Positions 15,063-24,428 of a stretch of 51,217 bases of DNA are shown here, piece by piece. The notes under the pieces are model-generated. The model did not search any database. It was not told the origin of the DNA and saw nothing but the letters and a program-made list of their open reading frames with translations. The stretch's first letter is position 1. The number at the start of each line of letters is the position of its first letter. Origin of the DNA: Verrucomicrobiia bacterium. GTDB taxonomy: Bacteria > Verrucomicrobiota > Verrucomicrobiia > Palsa-1439. The stretch spans positions 1 through 51,217 of the forward strand of contig DATLVI010000007.1 in assembly GCA_035577545.1 (NCBI GenBank). Reading direction: 5' to 3'. The translations under genes and the position numbers were made by a program.

Positions 15063-17846
15063 TCAGCGTTTCTTCGTTGCGGTGGCGAGCTCTTCTGTGA
15101 ATTGCTTCTCCAAGGCGGCCCGCACAAGGACATCGTCATTTTTGTATTCTGATTTCGCCCATGCCAACGCGCGCTTATCGCCGAGCTTTACCAACGCTTC
15201 GATGATGTGCGGTCGCGCCCGCAGCGGCGCTTTCGCAAAGGCCTTGCGCAACGGTCCGATGCTGGGTCGGCCCAAGACGACGAGCGAGTCTGCGGCCGCG
15301 TAACGCACGTCGTACATCTCGTCGTTGAGTACGGCGATCAACTTCGGAATCGCGCGCGCATCGGCGATCCGGCCCAGCGCTTGCGCGGCGCGCAGGCGCA
15401 CCAGTTCCCGCGGATCGGCCAGCGCAGCCATTGCGGGCTTAAACGCTGCGCGGGCACGTAGATGACCGAGTGTATAAAATGCGGTCGTCCTTGTCTTGTC
15501 GCGGTCAATCAAGGGCAGAATGTGGGGAATGGCGGCGCGTGCCTTCTCGTCAAAACGTGCCAGAAAATAGCAACAGATGCGGGCAACATCATCGTTCTTG
15601 GCGTGGTCGATGCCGTCGATGAGCAAGGGAATGGAATTTGTGCCGAGATCATCGGCCACCTCCTCGGCCTTGACTCGTATGAGAACTTCCGGGCTATCCA
15701 ATCGCGAGATGAGCCAGGGTAGCACTTCCACTCCACGCTTCTTCAGCTCCGCCGATGCTGTCGCTGCATCGGACTTGTCGCTGTTCGCGCGGCGCAGCAA
15801 TTGTTCGATGGGTTGATGCGGGTCGACCGGGGCGATGGTGTAGAGGCGCTTCTGGGGAACGGGATTCAAAGGTTTGGGACTATTTAATTCTGCGCTTCGC
15901 AGAAGCGCAGCTACAACGCTCTCACCTGAAGCATTCGTGCCGGCTTCGCAATCCAGCCCCGCACCATATAGCGGCTTGAGCCAGATGGTGTTGTTCGTCT
16001 GTCCCTGCGAATAGTAGTCTTGACCGCTGAGATCGAGGAGGAGCGCGATGGAACCGTACTCGCGTTTGCCACCGTCGTGGCCGGCCGCCTGTGATTGGTT
16101 CGTGTCGGTACCGGTGTACGAATCATTGCCGGCGTGGTCGAGGAGCATCGCGAAGGAATTATTGATGGCGGCACCTTGCGCGGTCGTGTCGCCGGAGTAT
16201 TTATCGTCGCCGGCACGGTCGATGAGCATGCCGACGGCGTAATCATGCGCCGCGCCCTGGCAAATGTGGCCGGCGGTATAGGTGTCGTTGCCGTTCCAAT
16301 CAATGAGTGCGCCGCTGCTGAGATGAATTCCCGCGCCCTGACAGTATTGATAGGCGTCGTAGATATCGTTGCCTTCCGCGTCGAGAAGCAGGCCGACGGA
16401 ATACCAGTAGCTGGCGCCTTGACCGTACACGTCGGCCACATAGTGGTCGTTGCCCTTCAAATCGCAGAGGATGCCGATGCCGCCGCCCGCGAACGGTCGC
16501 ATCCCGTAGCCGAAACCTTGCGACAACGTGAAAAAATGCTTCGGCAGCCAGCCGCAGGGATATTTGCCGCCGGTAATGTACAAATCGTCGCCGCTTTCGT
16601 CGAGGAGGAGTCCGATTCCGCTTGTGCCGCCGAATCCCTGCGCCATTTCGGAGGCCTTGTACGTGGTGTCGCCGCCGCGTTGCCAGAGGATGCCCGCGCC
16701 AAATTTTCCGGCGCCCTGACAGAACGTGTCCGCTTCGAAGGTCTGCTTCCCCTGCCCTGTCATGAGCAATCCGCAACCGAAAAGGCCTGCTCCTTGCGAG
16801 ATGTTTTTTGACTGAAAGGTGCAATTGCTGCCCAGCGCGGCGAGAATCCCAATGCCGAAGACTCCCGACCCTTGCGAGAAACTGCGTTTCGAGGTGAACT
16901 GATCGTTGCCGCCGAGATCGATCACGATGGAAATGGGCCGCCCGAGTAGTCCATTAGCTCCGCCCGCGGAATTCAGATAGGTGTCATCGCCGCCCGTATC
17001 GATAATGAGGAAGGCCTCGTTCGAATACACGTTGTGCCCTACCCCGCCGACAATGATTTTGCCGAGAGGAGTGTCGGTTTCGACTTGAAACTCTTCGGTG
17101 AAGGTGTTGGTGCGGAGATCAGCAATTGCGGACTCAACGGCCCAGCTCAACTGCTCGAATGCGATAAACAGATACCTCGAATTCAACTTGTCGCTGGCGT
17201 CGAGAATGTCCTGCGCCAGTTCATCATCTTGAAGTTCAAGGTCGTCACTTCGTTTCAGGATGCCCCGGAGCGTGTGAGTGTCGATTCCCAACCGTTCCCA
17301 CGATTCTACTTCGGCTTTATCCTTGTCGAGTTCGAATGTTTCCGCCGCGAATGCCGCGAACGGCGTATTCTTGTCTGGAGGCAAGCCCTGAACGAGCAGG
17401 GTTTTCGAGAGTGACGCGGCGTCAACGATTTTCCGAATGGCGAGGGCCACGGATGGCGGCAGCCCATTCAGGAACGCCGGGTCAACAGTCATCGGAGCAA
17501 ATTTGAAGTCCAAATCCCCACGACGTATTTCCAATTGTTCGCGAGAGAATCGAGCGAGTGCCGCCAATGAGGTAACGGTTTGCAAATTGGACATTACCGA
17601 TTGGCCATAAACCGGCAAAGTAAGCGGGTGCTGCAGGAAGACGCTGGCTTTGTGGAGCACCAGTTCGGACTCGGCGTTTGTTTTCGAGAACGACAAGTCT
17701 TGCGGGGTCATTTTGAGGGCGCGGAGGGCGAGTTCGATGGCGTGTTCGTCGGTGGAGTCGAGGGCCGGAGGAGTTTCACAACGAAGGCACGAAGGGCGCG
17801 AAGCAAAGAGACAGAGAGCGACGATGATTCGAATGGTGCGGGTCAC
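15063..17846 (-). CDS. Large secreted protein: QG-type beta repeat plus C-terminal HEAT repeats
   Basis: About 927 residues from a GTG at 17846, which gives a good signal peptide (TRTIRIIVALCLFASRPS); a TTG at 17876 adds ten residues. Residues to about 280 are helical and unrecognised. From about 285 to 615 runs a repeat whose unit is QGA...G(I/L)L(L/I)D..G(N/D)D.Y.A; QG pairs occur near 325, 351, 377, 403, 443, 476, 503, 530 and 557, a 26-27 residue period with two longer units. The GNDxY core recalls calcium-binding RTX turns and suggests a beta-solenoid. From about 680 the protein ends in HEAT-like repeats (LKKRGVEVLPWLISRLDSPEVLIRVKAAE-type). Function unknown. A 21-base DNA palindrome (15890-15910) lies in the linker. 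Confidence 0.8.
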   Translation of the reverse strand: MTRTIRIIVALCLFASRPSCLRCETPPALDSTDEHAIELALRALKMTPQDLSFSKTNAESELVLHKASVFLQHPLTLPVYGQSVMSNLQTVTSLAALARFSREQLEIRRGDLDFKFAPMTVDPAFLNGLPPSVALAIRKIVDAASLSKTLLVQGLPPDKNTPFAAFAAETFELDKDKAEVESWERLGIDTHTLRGILKRSDDLELQDDELAQDILDASDKLNSRYLFIAFEQLSWAVESAIADLRTNTFTEEFQVETDTPLGKIIVGGVGHNVYSNEAFLIIDTGGDDTYLNSAGGANGLLGRPISIVIDLGGNDQFTSKRSFSQGSGVFGIGILAALGSNCTFQSKNISQGAGLFGCGLLMTGQGKQTFEADTFCQGAGKFGAGILWQRGGDTTYKASEMAQGFGGTSGIGLLLDESGDDLYITGGKYPCGWLPKHFFTLSQGFGYGMRPFAGGGIGILCDLKGNDHYVADVYGQGASYWYSVGLLLDAEGNDIYDAYQYCQGAGIHLSSGALIDWNGNDTYTAGHICQGAAHDYAVGMLIDRAGDDKYSGDTTAQGAAINNSFAMLLDHAGNDSYTGTDTNQSQAAGHDGGKREYGSIALLLDLSGQDYYSQGQTNNTIWLKPLYGAGLDCEAGTNASGESVVAALLRSAELNSPKPLNPVPQKRLYTIAPVDPHQPIEQLLRRANSDKSDAATASAELKKRGVEVLPWLISRLDSPEVLIRVKAEEVADDLGTNSIPLLIDGIDHAKNDDVARICCYFLARFDEKARAAIPHILPLIDRDKTRTTAFYTLGHLRARAAFKPAMAALADPRELVRLRAAQALGRIADARAIPKLIAVLNDEMYDVRYAAADSLVVLGRPSIGPLRKAFAKAPLRARPHIIEALVKLGDKRALAWAKSEYKNDDVLVRAALEKQFTEELATATKKR

Positions 17847-17877
17847 GGAGCAGGAATAGCGGATAGCCGGCGGCAAG

Positions 17878-18519
17878 TCACGAGAATCTGTCGTCGGTCC
17901 ACGGGTCGGCGGTGTTGGAATAGCCGCGGACTTCCCAGAAGCCGGGGTGATCTTCCGGTAGAAAGATGATGTCTTTCACCCACTTCGCGCCTTTCCAGGC
18001 GTAGACTTTCGAGACGACGACGCGCGCGGGGCCGCCGTGTTCGCGCTCGAGCGGCTGGCCTTCCCAATGATGGACGACCAGCGCGTCCTCGCGGGCCAAG
18101 TCGAGTGGCAGGTTCGTCGAGTAGCCGTCGAAGCCGGTGAAGAGGACGAACTTCGCTTCCGGTTTCGGCTTTACGAGATCGCAGATGGCTTCAAAGGCCA
18201 CGCCCTGCCAGTGATTGTCGAATCGGCTCCACGTGGTGACGCAATGGAAATCGGCGGTACGATCGACCTGCGGCAGGGCCATAAAATCCGGCCACGTGAG
18301 CAACTTGGGGTTTTCGACGAGGCCTTCGATGTTCAGCGACCATTTGTCGAGCGGGATTTCCGGCTGAATACCAAGATCGAGGACGGGCCAGTTCTTCACT
18401 TCATGCTGGCCGGGCGGAAGACGCAGCTTAGCGGGAGCGGGAGCTATGCCTTTTCGAGAGCGACCGGCTTGGGCAATGCGCTCCTTGCCCTTGATCAGTT
18501 TCTCATTAAGTTCGTCCAT
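17878..18519 (-). CDS. Soluble molybdopterin-dependent oxidoreductase (sulfite-oxidase fold)
   Basis: A single oxidoreductase molybdopterin-binding domain of 213 residues: WSLNIEGLVENPKLLTWPDFMALP, HCVTTWSRFDNHWQGV (the Cys that would ligate Mo), FTGFDGYSTNLPL, HGGPARVVVSKVYAWKGAKWVKDIIF. It resembles the MsrP/YedY and archaeal SUOX-like families. No Tat or Sec signal is present at the N-terminus, unlike MsrP, so it appears cytosolic. The reaction is not deducible. The next gene follows after one base on the same strand. Confidence 0.85.
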   Translation of the reverse strand: MDELNEKLIKGKERIAQAGRSRKGIAPAPAKLRLPPGQHEVKNWPVLDLGIQPEIPLDKWSLNIEGLVENPKLLTWPDFMALPQVDRTADFHCVTTWSRFDNHWQGVAFEAICDLVKPKPEAKFVLFTGFDGYSTNLPLDLAREDALVVHHWEGQPLEREHGGPARVVVSKVYAWKGAKWVKDIIFLPEDHPGFWEVRGYSNTADPWTDDRFS

Positions 18520-18542
18520 GGCGCTACCCCGTCATAGCACGG

Positions 18543-18571
18543 AGTATAACCATGGTGTTTGCCGTGAGCAA
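18543..18571 (-). promoter_or_regulatory. Promoter of the molybdopterin oxidoreductase gene
   Basis: Minus strand TTGCTC (18571-18566), 17 bases, TATACT (18548-18543), giving a predicted leader of about 16 bases without a clear ribosome binding site. Confidence 0.6.
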
Positions 18572-18732
18572 CCTATCCGAGGAAGGCAACAAGCTTGGTC
18601 GGCGGGACATCAAGGCGCCAGACGGAGCGCCTGCCCTACAATTTCTGAATATCGTTAATTGATATTTTTATCTGGACAGGACACTTTGGAAAGGGTATGA
18701 TCGGCCCAGTTCTTTGACAAACCGACTTCGCG

Positions 18733-18772
18733 GGGAGGCTTCCTCCTTCGCAAAGGCTACGGCGGACAAGTC
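18733..18772 (-). repeat. REP-like dispersed hairpin, copy 1
   Basis: The minus strand reads TTGTCCGCCGTAGC (18769-18756) followed by an imperfect inverted arm; the same 14 bases occur at 41715-41728. It is of the dispersed hairpin type found in many PVC-group genomes. Confidence 0.6.
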
Positions 18773-18862
18773 GAAAGTCCAGGGCTTGGTTCGGGGAAAC
18801 GTCGGCCTTCGGTATGGGGGTAAAATGGCGCTATCGTGGTGTCCGTACGACAGGGGTCGGGC

Positions 18863-18998
18863 GTCCATATACGTTTCTGCGAAACGAACCCATTTTCATG
18901 TGAGCCTAAATACAAATGTATTCCGCTGATGGAAAGGTGTTTACAACCGTCCGAGTGGGGCAAAATAAATGGGTTCGTTCTGGAAAACGAACCCATTT
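18863..18998 (-). repeat. GGGTTCG structured repeat element, copy A
   Basis: Read on the minus strand it opens with a hairpin of 13-bp arms (AAATGGGTTCGTT / AACGAACCCATTT, 18967-18979 with 18986-18998), continues through about 75 bases including ATTTTGCC and AACACCTT, and ends with a third arm, AATGGGTTCGTTT, then GTATATGG. The same order of blocks is found on the plus strand at 37776-37912. Confidence 0.75.
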
Positions 18999-19203
18999 AG
19001 GAGCCGTTTTCGGGTGTCAGAGAGGCGTTTTACGACAAATATCAGGCTTCTGTGGGCGTCGGTTCGGTGGCGAAGGCGCTTCACGAGGGGTTGACTTTGG
19101 CACATGAATCTGTTTTTCTATTGTCCACAGCTTCACGGGTTAAGGAAGGTCTTTGGCGTTGGGCGGCCGTCGTGCGCGTGCGAGAAACAGGGCACGTTGT
19201 GTC

Positions 19204-20667
19204 ATGAAATTTGACGGCTACAATACCGATGGGTTTTTTGACGAGATGTTCTCGCCAGATAGTTCTCCCCGACACGAGGCGAAAGCGCTGGTCCAAAGAC
19301 TCCAAACTCTGCCGCAGGGGGAACTGCAACGTCGTCAACGCGCGGCCGAGCATGCCCTGCTCCAACTCGGGATTACCTTCAATGTTTACGGCGATGCCGC
19401 GGGTACCGAGCGCATTTTCCCGTTCGACGTCGTGCCGCGCGTGGTAGGCGCCAAGGAGTGGGACCGGATCGAGCGCGGCCTCAAGCAGCGCATCGAGGCG
19501 TTGAACCTCTTCCTCGACGATCTCTACCACAAACAAAAAATCATCAAGGACGGTGTCGTGCCCGAAGAAGTGATCCGTTCCGCCAAGAGCTTCCGCGCCG
19601 AGTGCGTCGGCATCGATCCGCCGCGCGGAATCTGGTGCCACATTACCGGCACGGACCTCGTGCGCGACGGTGATGGACAGGTCTATGTGCTGGAGGACAA
19701 TCTCCGTTGCCCGTCCGGCGTGTCCTACGTCATGGAAAATCGGCAAGTGATGAAGCGAACATTTCCACAATTATTTGCGGCGACGCGAATCCGTCCCGTC
19801 GTGGATTATCCGAGCCGCCTGCTGGATATGCTGGAATCCATCGCGCCGTCCAGGGTGGAGTCGCCGCGGGTGGTCGTGTTGACGCCGGGCCCTTACAACT
19901 CTGCGTATTTCGAGCATTCGTTTCTCGCGCAGCAGATGGGCGTGGAACTGGTCGAAGGGCGGGACCTGGTCGTGATCGACGGCCTGGTGGTGATGCGCAC
20001 GACGAAGGGCTTTGAACGTGTCGACGTAATTTACCGGCGCATCGACGATGATTTTCTTGATCCGCGGACGTTCCGGGCTGACTCGGCGCTTGGGGTGCCG
20101 GGCTTGATGAACGTGTACAAAGCGGGACGTATTGGGCTGGCCAACGCACCGGGCACGGGAGTGGCCGACGACAAGGTCGTGTACGCTTATATTCCGAAGG
20201 TCATCAAGTATTACCTCGACCAGGAGCCGATTATTCCGAATGTGCCGACATATATGTGCTGGGAGGATAAGGAACGGAAACATGTGCTGGAGAACCTCGA
20301 CAAGTTGGTCGTCAAGGCGGCGAACGAGTCGGGCGGTTACGGGATGTTGGTTGGACCACATGCCACGAAAAGTGAGCGCGAGGAATTCGCGGTGAAGATC
20401 CAGGCTGCGCCGCGCAATTACATCGCCCAACCGACGTTGTCGCTCTCACGCGTGCCGGTGCTGGTGGAAGATCATTTTGAAGGCAGGCACGTGGATTTGC
20501 GTCCCTACATTCTTTATGGCGAGTCGATCTATGTATTGCCCGGTGGCCTCACACGCGTAGCGCTCAAGAAGGGCTCGCTGGTGGTGAATTCGTCCCAAGG
20601 CGGCGGCAGCAAGGACACGTGGGTGCTGTCCGACGGCGGCGGTGGCGAAGCCGAAGGAATCCACTGA
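19204..20667 (+). CDS. Circularly permuted ATP-grasp type 2 protein of the Anbu module
   Basis: 487 residues from ATG 19204 ([16 protein letters not shown]). Landmarks of the DUF404/DUF407 family are [66 protein letters not shown] and [44 protein letters not shown]. Family work predicts peptide-bond or amide ligase activity dependent on ATP. The ORF upstream of 19204 is Arg-rich and not part of the family. Its TGA overlaps the next ATG. First gene of a six-gene operon. Confidence 0.92.
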   Translation: MKFDGYNTDGFFDEMFSPDSSPRHEAKALVQRLQTLPQGELQRRQRAAEHALLQLGITFNVYGDAAGTERIFPFDVVPRVVGAKEWDRIERGLKQRIEALNLFLDDLYHKQKIIKDGVVPEEVIRSAKSFRAECVGIDPPRGIWCHITGTDLVRDGDGQVYVLEDNLRCPSGVSYVMENRQVMKRTFPQLFAATRIRPVVDYPSRLLDMLESIAPSRVESPRVVVLTPGPYNSAYFEHSFLAQQMGVELVEGRDLVVIDGLVVMRTTKGFERVDVIYRRIDDDFLDPRTFRADSALGVPGLMNVYKAGRIGLANAPGTGVADDKVVYAYIPKVIKYYLDQEPIIPNVPTYMCWEDKERKHVLENLDKLVVKAANESGGYGMLVGPHATKSEREEFAVKIQAAPRNYIAQPTLSLSRVPVLVEDHFEGRHVDLRPYILYGESIYVLPGGLTRVALKKGSLVVNSSQGGGSKDTWVLSDGGGGEAEGIH

Positions 20668-21638
20668 TGCTCAGCCGCGTCGCCGATTCGATTTATTGGA
20701 TGAGCCGCTACATCGAGCGCGCGGAGAACGTGGCGCGCTTCATGGATGTCAACCTGCGCCTGATGCTGGATTTGCCGATGGGCGCCGAGGAGCAATGGGA
20801 GCCGATGGTCAACACCACGGGCGACCAAAAGCTCTTTGCCGGCAAGCATCCCGTGGCCACGCGCGAAAACGTGATCCGGTTCCTGGCGTTCGACGCGAGT
20901 TATCCCAACTCGATCCTCTCCTGCCTACGTTCGGCGCGCGAGAATGCCCGCTCGGTGCGGGAAATCATTTCCTCGGAGATGTGGGAGCAGTTGAACAAAT
21001 TCTATCTGATGGTCAACGACGCCGCCCATTCCCAAGAGACACTGGACGAGCCCGCGGAATTCTTCGCCGCGGTGCGCAACGCCAGCCAGGCGTTCGGGGG
21101 AGCGATGAATGCGACCATGTCGCATGGCGAAGGCTGGCATTTTTGCCGGCTCGGTCTGCAATTGGAACGGGCGGACAAGACCTCGCGCATCCTGGACGTC
21201 AAATACTTTATCCTGCTGCCGACGCCCGCGGACGTCGGCACGCCGATCGACGACATCCAGTGGGCCGCGGTCCTGCGGTCGGCCAGCGCGTTTGAAATGT
21301 ACCGGAAACGGCACGGACGCATCCTGCCCGAGAAGGTCGTGGATTTCCTGCTGCTCGACCGCGAGTTCCCCCGCGCGATCCACCATTGCCTGATCAAGTC
21401 GGAGGAATCGCTGCATTTGATTTCAGGCACGCCGCTGGGGACGTTTCGCAACCCCGCCGAGCAGCGGCTGGGGCAATTGCGCTCCGATGTCGCTTTTGCA
21501 CAGGTCGGCGATATAATTGCCAGCGGATTGCATGAGTTCCTGGATGGATTCCAGACACGGCTCAACCTGGTCGGTGGCGCGATTTTTGAGACGTTTTTTG
21601 CGATTCGCCCGCTGGCGGAGGGAGCACGGTTCAAATAG
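20667..21638 (+). CDS. Alpha-E domain protein of the Anbu module
   Basis: 323 residues, essentially all helical: [29 protein letters not shown] is the conserved start of the alpha-E (DUF403) family, and RSARENARSVREIISSEMWEQLN and ERADKTSRILDVKYF follow. The ATG overlaps the preceding stop (TGATG), so translation is coupled. Alpha-E proteins are always found with permuted ATP-grasp enzymes and are thought to be their partner; the chemistry is not established. Confidence 0.92.
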   Translation: MLSRVADSIYWMSRYIERAENVARFMDVNLRLMLDLPMGAEEQWEPMVNTTGDQKLFAGKHPVATRENVIRFLAFDASYPNSILSCLRSARENARSVREIISSEMWEQLNKFYLMVNDAAHSQETLDEPAEFFAAVRNASQAFGGAMNATMSHGEGWHFCRLGLQLERADKTSRILDVKYFILLPTPADVGTPIDDIQWAAVLRSASAFEMYRKRHGRILPEKVVDFLLLDREFPRAIHHCLIKSEESLHLISGTPLGTFRNPAEQRLGQLRSDVAFAQVGDIIASGLHEFLDGFQTRLNLVGGAIFETFFAIRPLAEGARFK

Positions 21639-21653
21639 CGAGGAGATCGACGA

Positions 21654-22424
21654 ATGACATTCTGCCTGGGCATTAAAGTGCGCGAGGGACTGGTGGGATT
21701 GGCGGACACGCGAGTGACGATCGGCACCGAGGTGATCACCGCCCGCAAAGTGTACACACACCAGCGGGGGCGGCAATCGCTGTTCCTGATGGCGTCGGGC
21801 TTGCGGTCCGTGCGCGACAAGGCGCTCACGTATTTTGAGGAAGCGCTCAATGACCCCAACCAGTCCTACGACCGGATTTTCAAGGCGGTTAATTCCTTTG
21901 CGGCACAGGTCCGTCGCGTAGCCCAAGAGGACAAGGAAGCGCTCGCACAGAGCGGCCTGCTGTTTAACATCTACGGGTTGATCGGCGGGCAATTCGAGGG
22001 TGACACCGAACACAAAATGTACCTGGTGTATCCGGAAGGCAACTGGGTGGAAATTGGCCAGGGCACGCCGTACCAGATCATCGGCGCGGGCGGTTATGGC
22101 AAGCCGGTACTCGACCGCACGCTGACCTTCGAGGACACGATGCGATTTGCGTTCAAGGTTGGCTGCCTGGCGTTCGATTCGACGCGCATCAGCGCCGCGG
22201 ACGTGGATTTTCCGATGGATGTTGTCCTGTATCCGCGCGATTCCTTCCAGTTGGTCGAACACCGCTACAAGAGGGAGGATTTGTTGGATATTTCCAACTG
22301 GTGGCAGGAGCGACTCCGCAAATCCGTGAGCGAATTACCCTCGGAATGGATCGAGCACGCCTTCTCCAAACTCATGCCGCACGCCGACAAAATCACCATT
22401 CTCCAGCAACCCCGGACGGGATAG
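21654..22424 (+). CDS. Anbu-type proteasome-like peptidase
   Basis: 256 residues of the Ntn-hydrolase fold. After removal of Met1 the N-terminal Thr is the expected nucleophile (TFCLGIKVREGLVGLADTR); Asp17 (ADTR) and Lys31 (ARKVYTH) match the proteasome-type active site. There is no propeptide, as usual for Anbu, the ancestral bacterial beta-subunit homologue. QIIGAGGYGKPVLDR is typical of the subfamily. A clear GAGGAG lies upstream. The gene is third in the operon, 15 bases after the alpha-E gene. Confidence 0.92.
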   Translation: MTFCLGIKVREGLVGLADTRVTIGTEVITARKVYTHQRGRQSLFLMASGLRSVRDKALTYFEEALNDPNQSYDRIFKAVNSFAAQVRRVAQEDKEALAQSGLLFNIYGLIGGQFEGDTEHKMYLVYPEGNWVEIGQGTPYQIIGAGGYGKPVLDRTLTFEDTMRFAFKVGCLAFDSTRISAADVDFPMDVVLYPRDSFQLVEHRYKREDLLDISNWWQERLRKSVSELPSEWIEHAFSKLMPHADKITILQQPRTG

Positions 22425-22432
22425 ATTCGTCC

Positions 22433-23287
22433 ATGCTTTTTGAAGTCACGCACATTACCACGTACCGCTACAGCCGACCGGTGTTCCTGGAGCCGCACAC
22501 GCTGCGGTTTCATCCCCGCAGTGATGGCCAGCAGCGCGTGAATCGGTTTGCACTGTCCGTCAATCCCTACCCCGATGTAATGACTGAGTGTCTCGACTGC
22601 GAAGGCAACGTTGTGACCGAAGTGTGGTTCGGGAGCCTGACCGATGCCTTCGAGGTCACGGTGAAATTCGCCGTCGAAACTCTGCGCGGCGACCCATTCG
22701 ACTACCTCCTCTCTCCTACGGCCGAAAAACTGCCGATTCAGTATTCCAGCGAAGCAGGGCTTAGCCTGGTCCCCTATCTGGCGAGAGACGATATTGATGG
22801 CTCTGTCGCCCATTTCGCGCAGTCTGTCGTCCAGCAGGCCAAGGGGCAAACCGTTCCGTTCCTGTTTCTCCTCACCCAGCAAATCCACGATACCTGCCGC
22901 AACGTCATCCGCCAGGATGGCGATCCCCTGTCCGCGGCTGCAACGCTGGCGGCCCGTGAGGGATCATGCCGCGACCTGACGGTGCTATTCATGGATGCCT
23001 GCCGCGCACAAGGCATCGCGAGCCGGTTTGTGAGCGGCTATCAGGAGGGTGTGTCCGGGTTGTCGGAGCGCGACTTGCATGCCTGGGCCGAAGTCTATCT
23101 GCCCGGCGGCGGCTGGCGCGGCTACGATCCGACGCTGGGCCTCGCCGTGTCCGACCGCCACATCGCGGTCGCGGCCAGTCGAACATCGCGCGGGGCTGCG
23201 CCCATTACCGGCACATTTCGCGGCTCGGAGGCGACGACGCAAATGGCTTCACGCATCGAGCTTGTCGCTGCTGCATCACCGTCATGA
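22433..23287 (+). CDS. Transglutaminase-like cysteine peptidase of the Anbu module
   Basis: 284 residues. The N-terminal beta domain (MLFEVTHITTYRYSRPVFLEPHTLRFHPR) is the bacterial transglutaminase-like N region. The core triad is visible as Cys in REGSCRDLTVLFMDACRAQGI, His in DLHAWAEVYLPGGGW and Asp in GYDPTLG. It starts 8 bases after the Anbu stop. Such proteins accompany Anbu, ATP-grasp and alpha-E genes in the modules described by comparative genomics and may cleave or join the peptide product. Confidence 0.92.
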   Translation: MLFEVTHITTYRYSRPVFLEPHTLRFHPRSDGQQRVNRFALSVNPYPDVMTECLDCEGNVVTEVWFGSLTDAFEVTVKFAVETLRGDPFDYLLSPTAEKLPIQYSSEAGLSLVPYLARDDIDGSVAHFAQSVVQQAKGQTVPFLFLLTQQIHDTCRNVIRQDGDPLSAAATLAAREGSCRDLTVLFMDACRAQGIASRFVSGYQEGVSGLSERDLHAWAEVYLPGGGWRGYDPTLGLAVSDRHIAVAASRTSRGAAPITGTFRGSEATTQMASRIELVAAASPS

Positions 23288-23297
23288 GCAAATCACC

Positions 23298-24410
23298 ATG
23301 AAAGCCATTGCCGTTTTTCCCGCAAAGCAGGAACTCGCGCTGATCTCGCATCCCGAGCCGGCGCTCACGTCACCGACACAGGCGAAACTGCGGATGCTCG
23401 AGGTTGGCGTCTGCGGTACTGACAAGGAGATTTGCGTGTTCCAGTACGGTACGCCACCGAGTGGGTCTGACCATTTGGTCATCGGGCACGAATCGTTGGC
23501 GGAAGTGATCGAGGTGGGCCAGGGCGTGTCGCGCGTCAAACCCGGCGATCTCATCGTGATGATGGTGCGGCGTCCGTGTTCCCATGCGGAGTGCCTGGCC
23601 TGCCGTTCGGATCGACAGGATTTCTGTTACACCGGCGATTTCACGGAGCGCGGCATCAAGGAGCAACACGGGTTCATGACCGAGTTCATCGTGGACGAGG
23701 AGAAGTATATGAACGTCGTGCCCCACGAACTGCGGGATGTCGCAGTACTCGTCGAGCCATTGACGATCGCGGAGAAAGGGCTGACGCAGTTGTGGCAGGT
23801 ACAACAGCGTTTGCCGTGGGCCTGTCCTCTGGAACCAGGGAAAGCACCGGCTTCCTGTCACCGCGCGGTAGTATTGGGCGCCGGGCCGGTGGGCCTGTTG
23901 GGGGCGATGGCTTTGGTAAACCAAGGGTTCCAAACGTTCGTGTATTCACAAGAACCCAAGCCGAGTCCGAAATCATCCGTAGTAGACTCCATCGGAGCGA
24001 TGTATGTGTCCGGCAAAGATACCTCGCTGGATCAACTCGCGGCGCTGGTCGGCAACATCGACATGGTCTACGAAGCGACGGGCGCTGCGGGCGTATCGTT
24101 CCAGTTGATGGAGCGGCTCGGAACGAACGGGGTGTTTCTTTTCACCGGGGTCCCCGGGCGCAAAGGGCCGATCGAATTGGACGCTGATCTAATCATGCGT
24201 AATCTTGTTCTCAAGAACCAGGTCATGTTCGGCACGGTCAACGCCAACCGTGAGGCGTTCGAGTCCGCGATTACTGACCTGAAAATCTTTATGAAGAAAT
24301 GGCCCGGGGCCGTGCGCGCGCTGATTACCCAGCGCTATCCGATGGAGCGTTATCGGGACCTGTTGTTGGGCAAGGTGGGTGGAATCAAGAACGTCATTTC
24401 CATCGGTTGA
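23298..24410 (+). CDS. Zinc-type glucose 1-dehydrogenase-like MDR enzyme
   Basis: 370 residues. MKAIAVFPAKQELALI and VGVCGTDKEI match the glucose dehydrogenase branch of medium-chain dehydrogenases (Sulfolobus/Haloferax type). The catalytic-zinc residues are Cys in CGTD and the HE pair in IGHESLAEV; four Cys in CSHAECLACRSDRQDFC could hold the structural zinc. VVLGAGPVGLLGAMAL is the Rossmann motif. It starts 10 bases after the transglutaminase stop, so it is probably in the same operon. Substrate preference is inferred only from family. Confidence 0.85.
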   Translation: MKAIAVFPAKQELALISHPEPALTSPTQAKLRMLEVGVCGTDKEICVFQYGTPPSGSDHLVIGHESLAEVIEVGQGVSRVKPGDLIVMMVRRPCSHAECLACRSDRQDFCYTGDFTERGIKEQHGFMTEFIVDEEKYMNVVPHELRDVAVLVEPLTIAEKGLTQLWQVQQRLPWACPLEPGKAPASCHRAVVLGAGPVGLLGAMALVNQGFQTFVYSQEPKPSPKSSVVDSIGAMYVSGKDTSLDQLAALVGNIDMVYEATGAAGVSFQLMERLGTNGVFLFTGVPGRKGPIELDADLIMRNLVLKNQVMFGTVNANREAFESAITDLKIFMKKWPGAVRALITQRYPMERYRDLLLGKVGGIKNVISIG

Positions 24411-24428
24411 AACGGGAACGAGGAAGCG

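Larger units (their letters stand above)
18572..19203. other. Repeat-rich intergenic region without a supported gene
   Basis: About 630 bases with no convincing protein. Contents are an AGGCGC/GCGCCT palindrome (18613-18632), a REP-like hairpin (18733-18772), one copy of the GGGTTCG element (18863-18998), and a possible promoter for the Anbu operon (TTGGCA 19097-19102, 16 bases, TATTGT 19119-19124). Base composition is visibly less GC-rich than in the flanking genes. Confidence 0.7.

Noticed and set aside
15890-15910. 21-base palindrome (CTGCGCTTC arms) as a separate regulatory site
   Set aside because: It lies within the intact frame of the large repeat protein, at the linker before the HEAT region; I treat it as a possible decayed repeat insertion and mention it there only.
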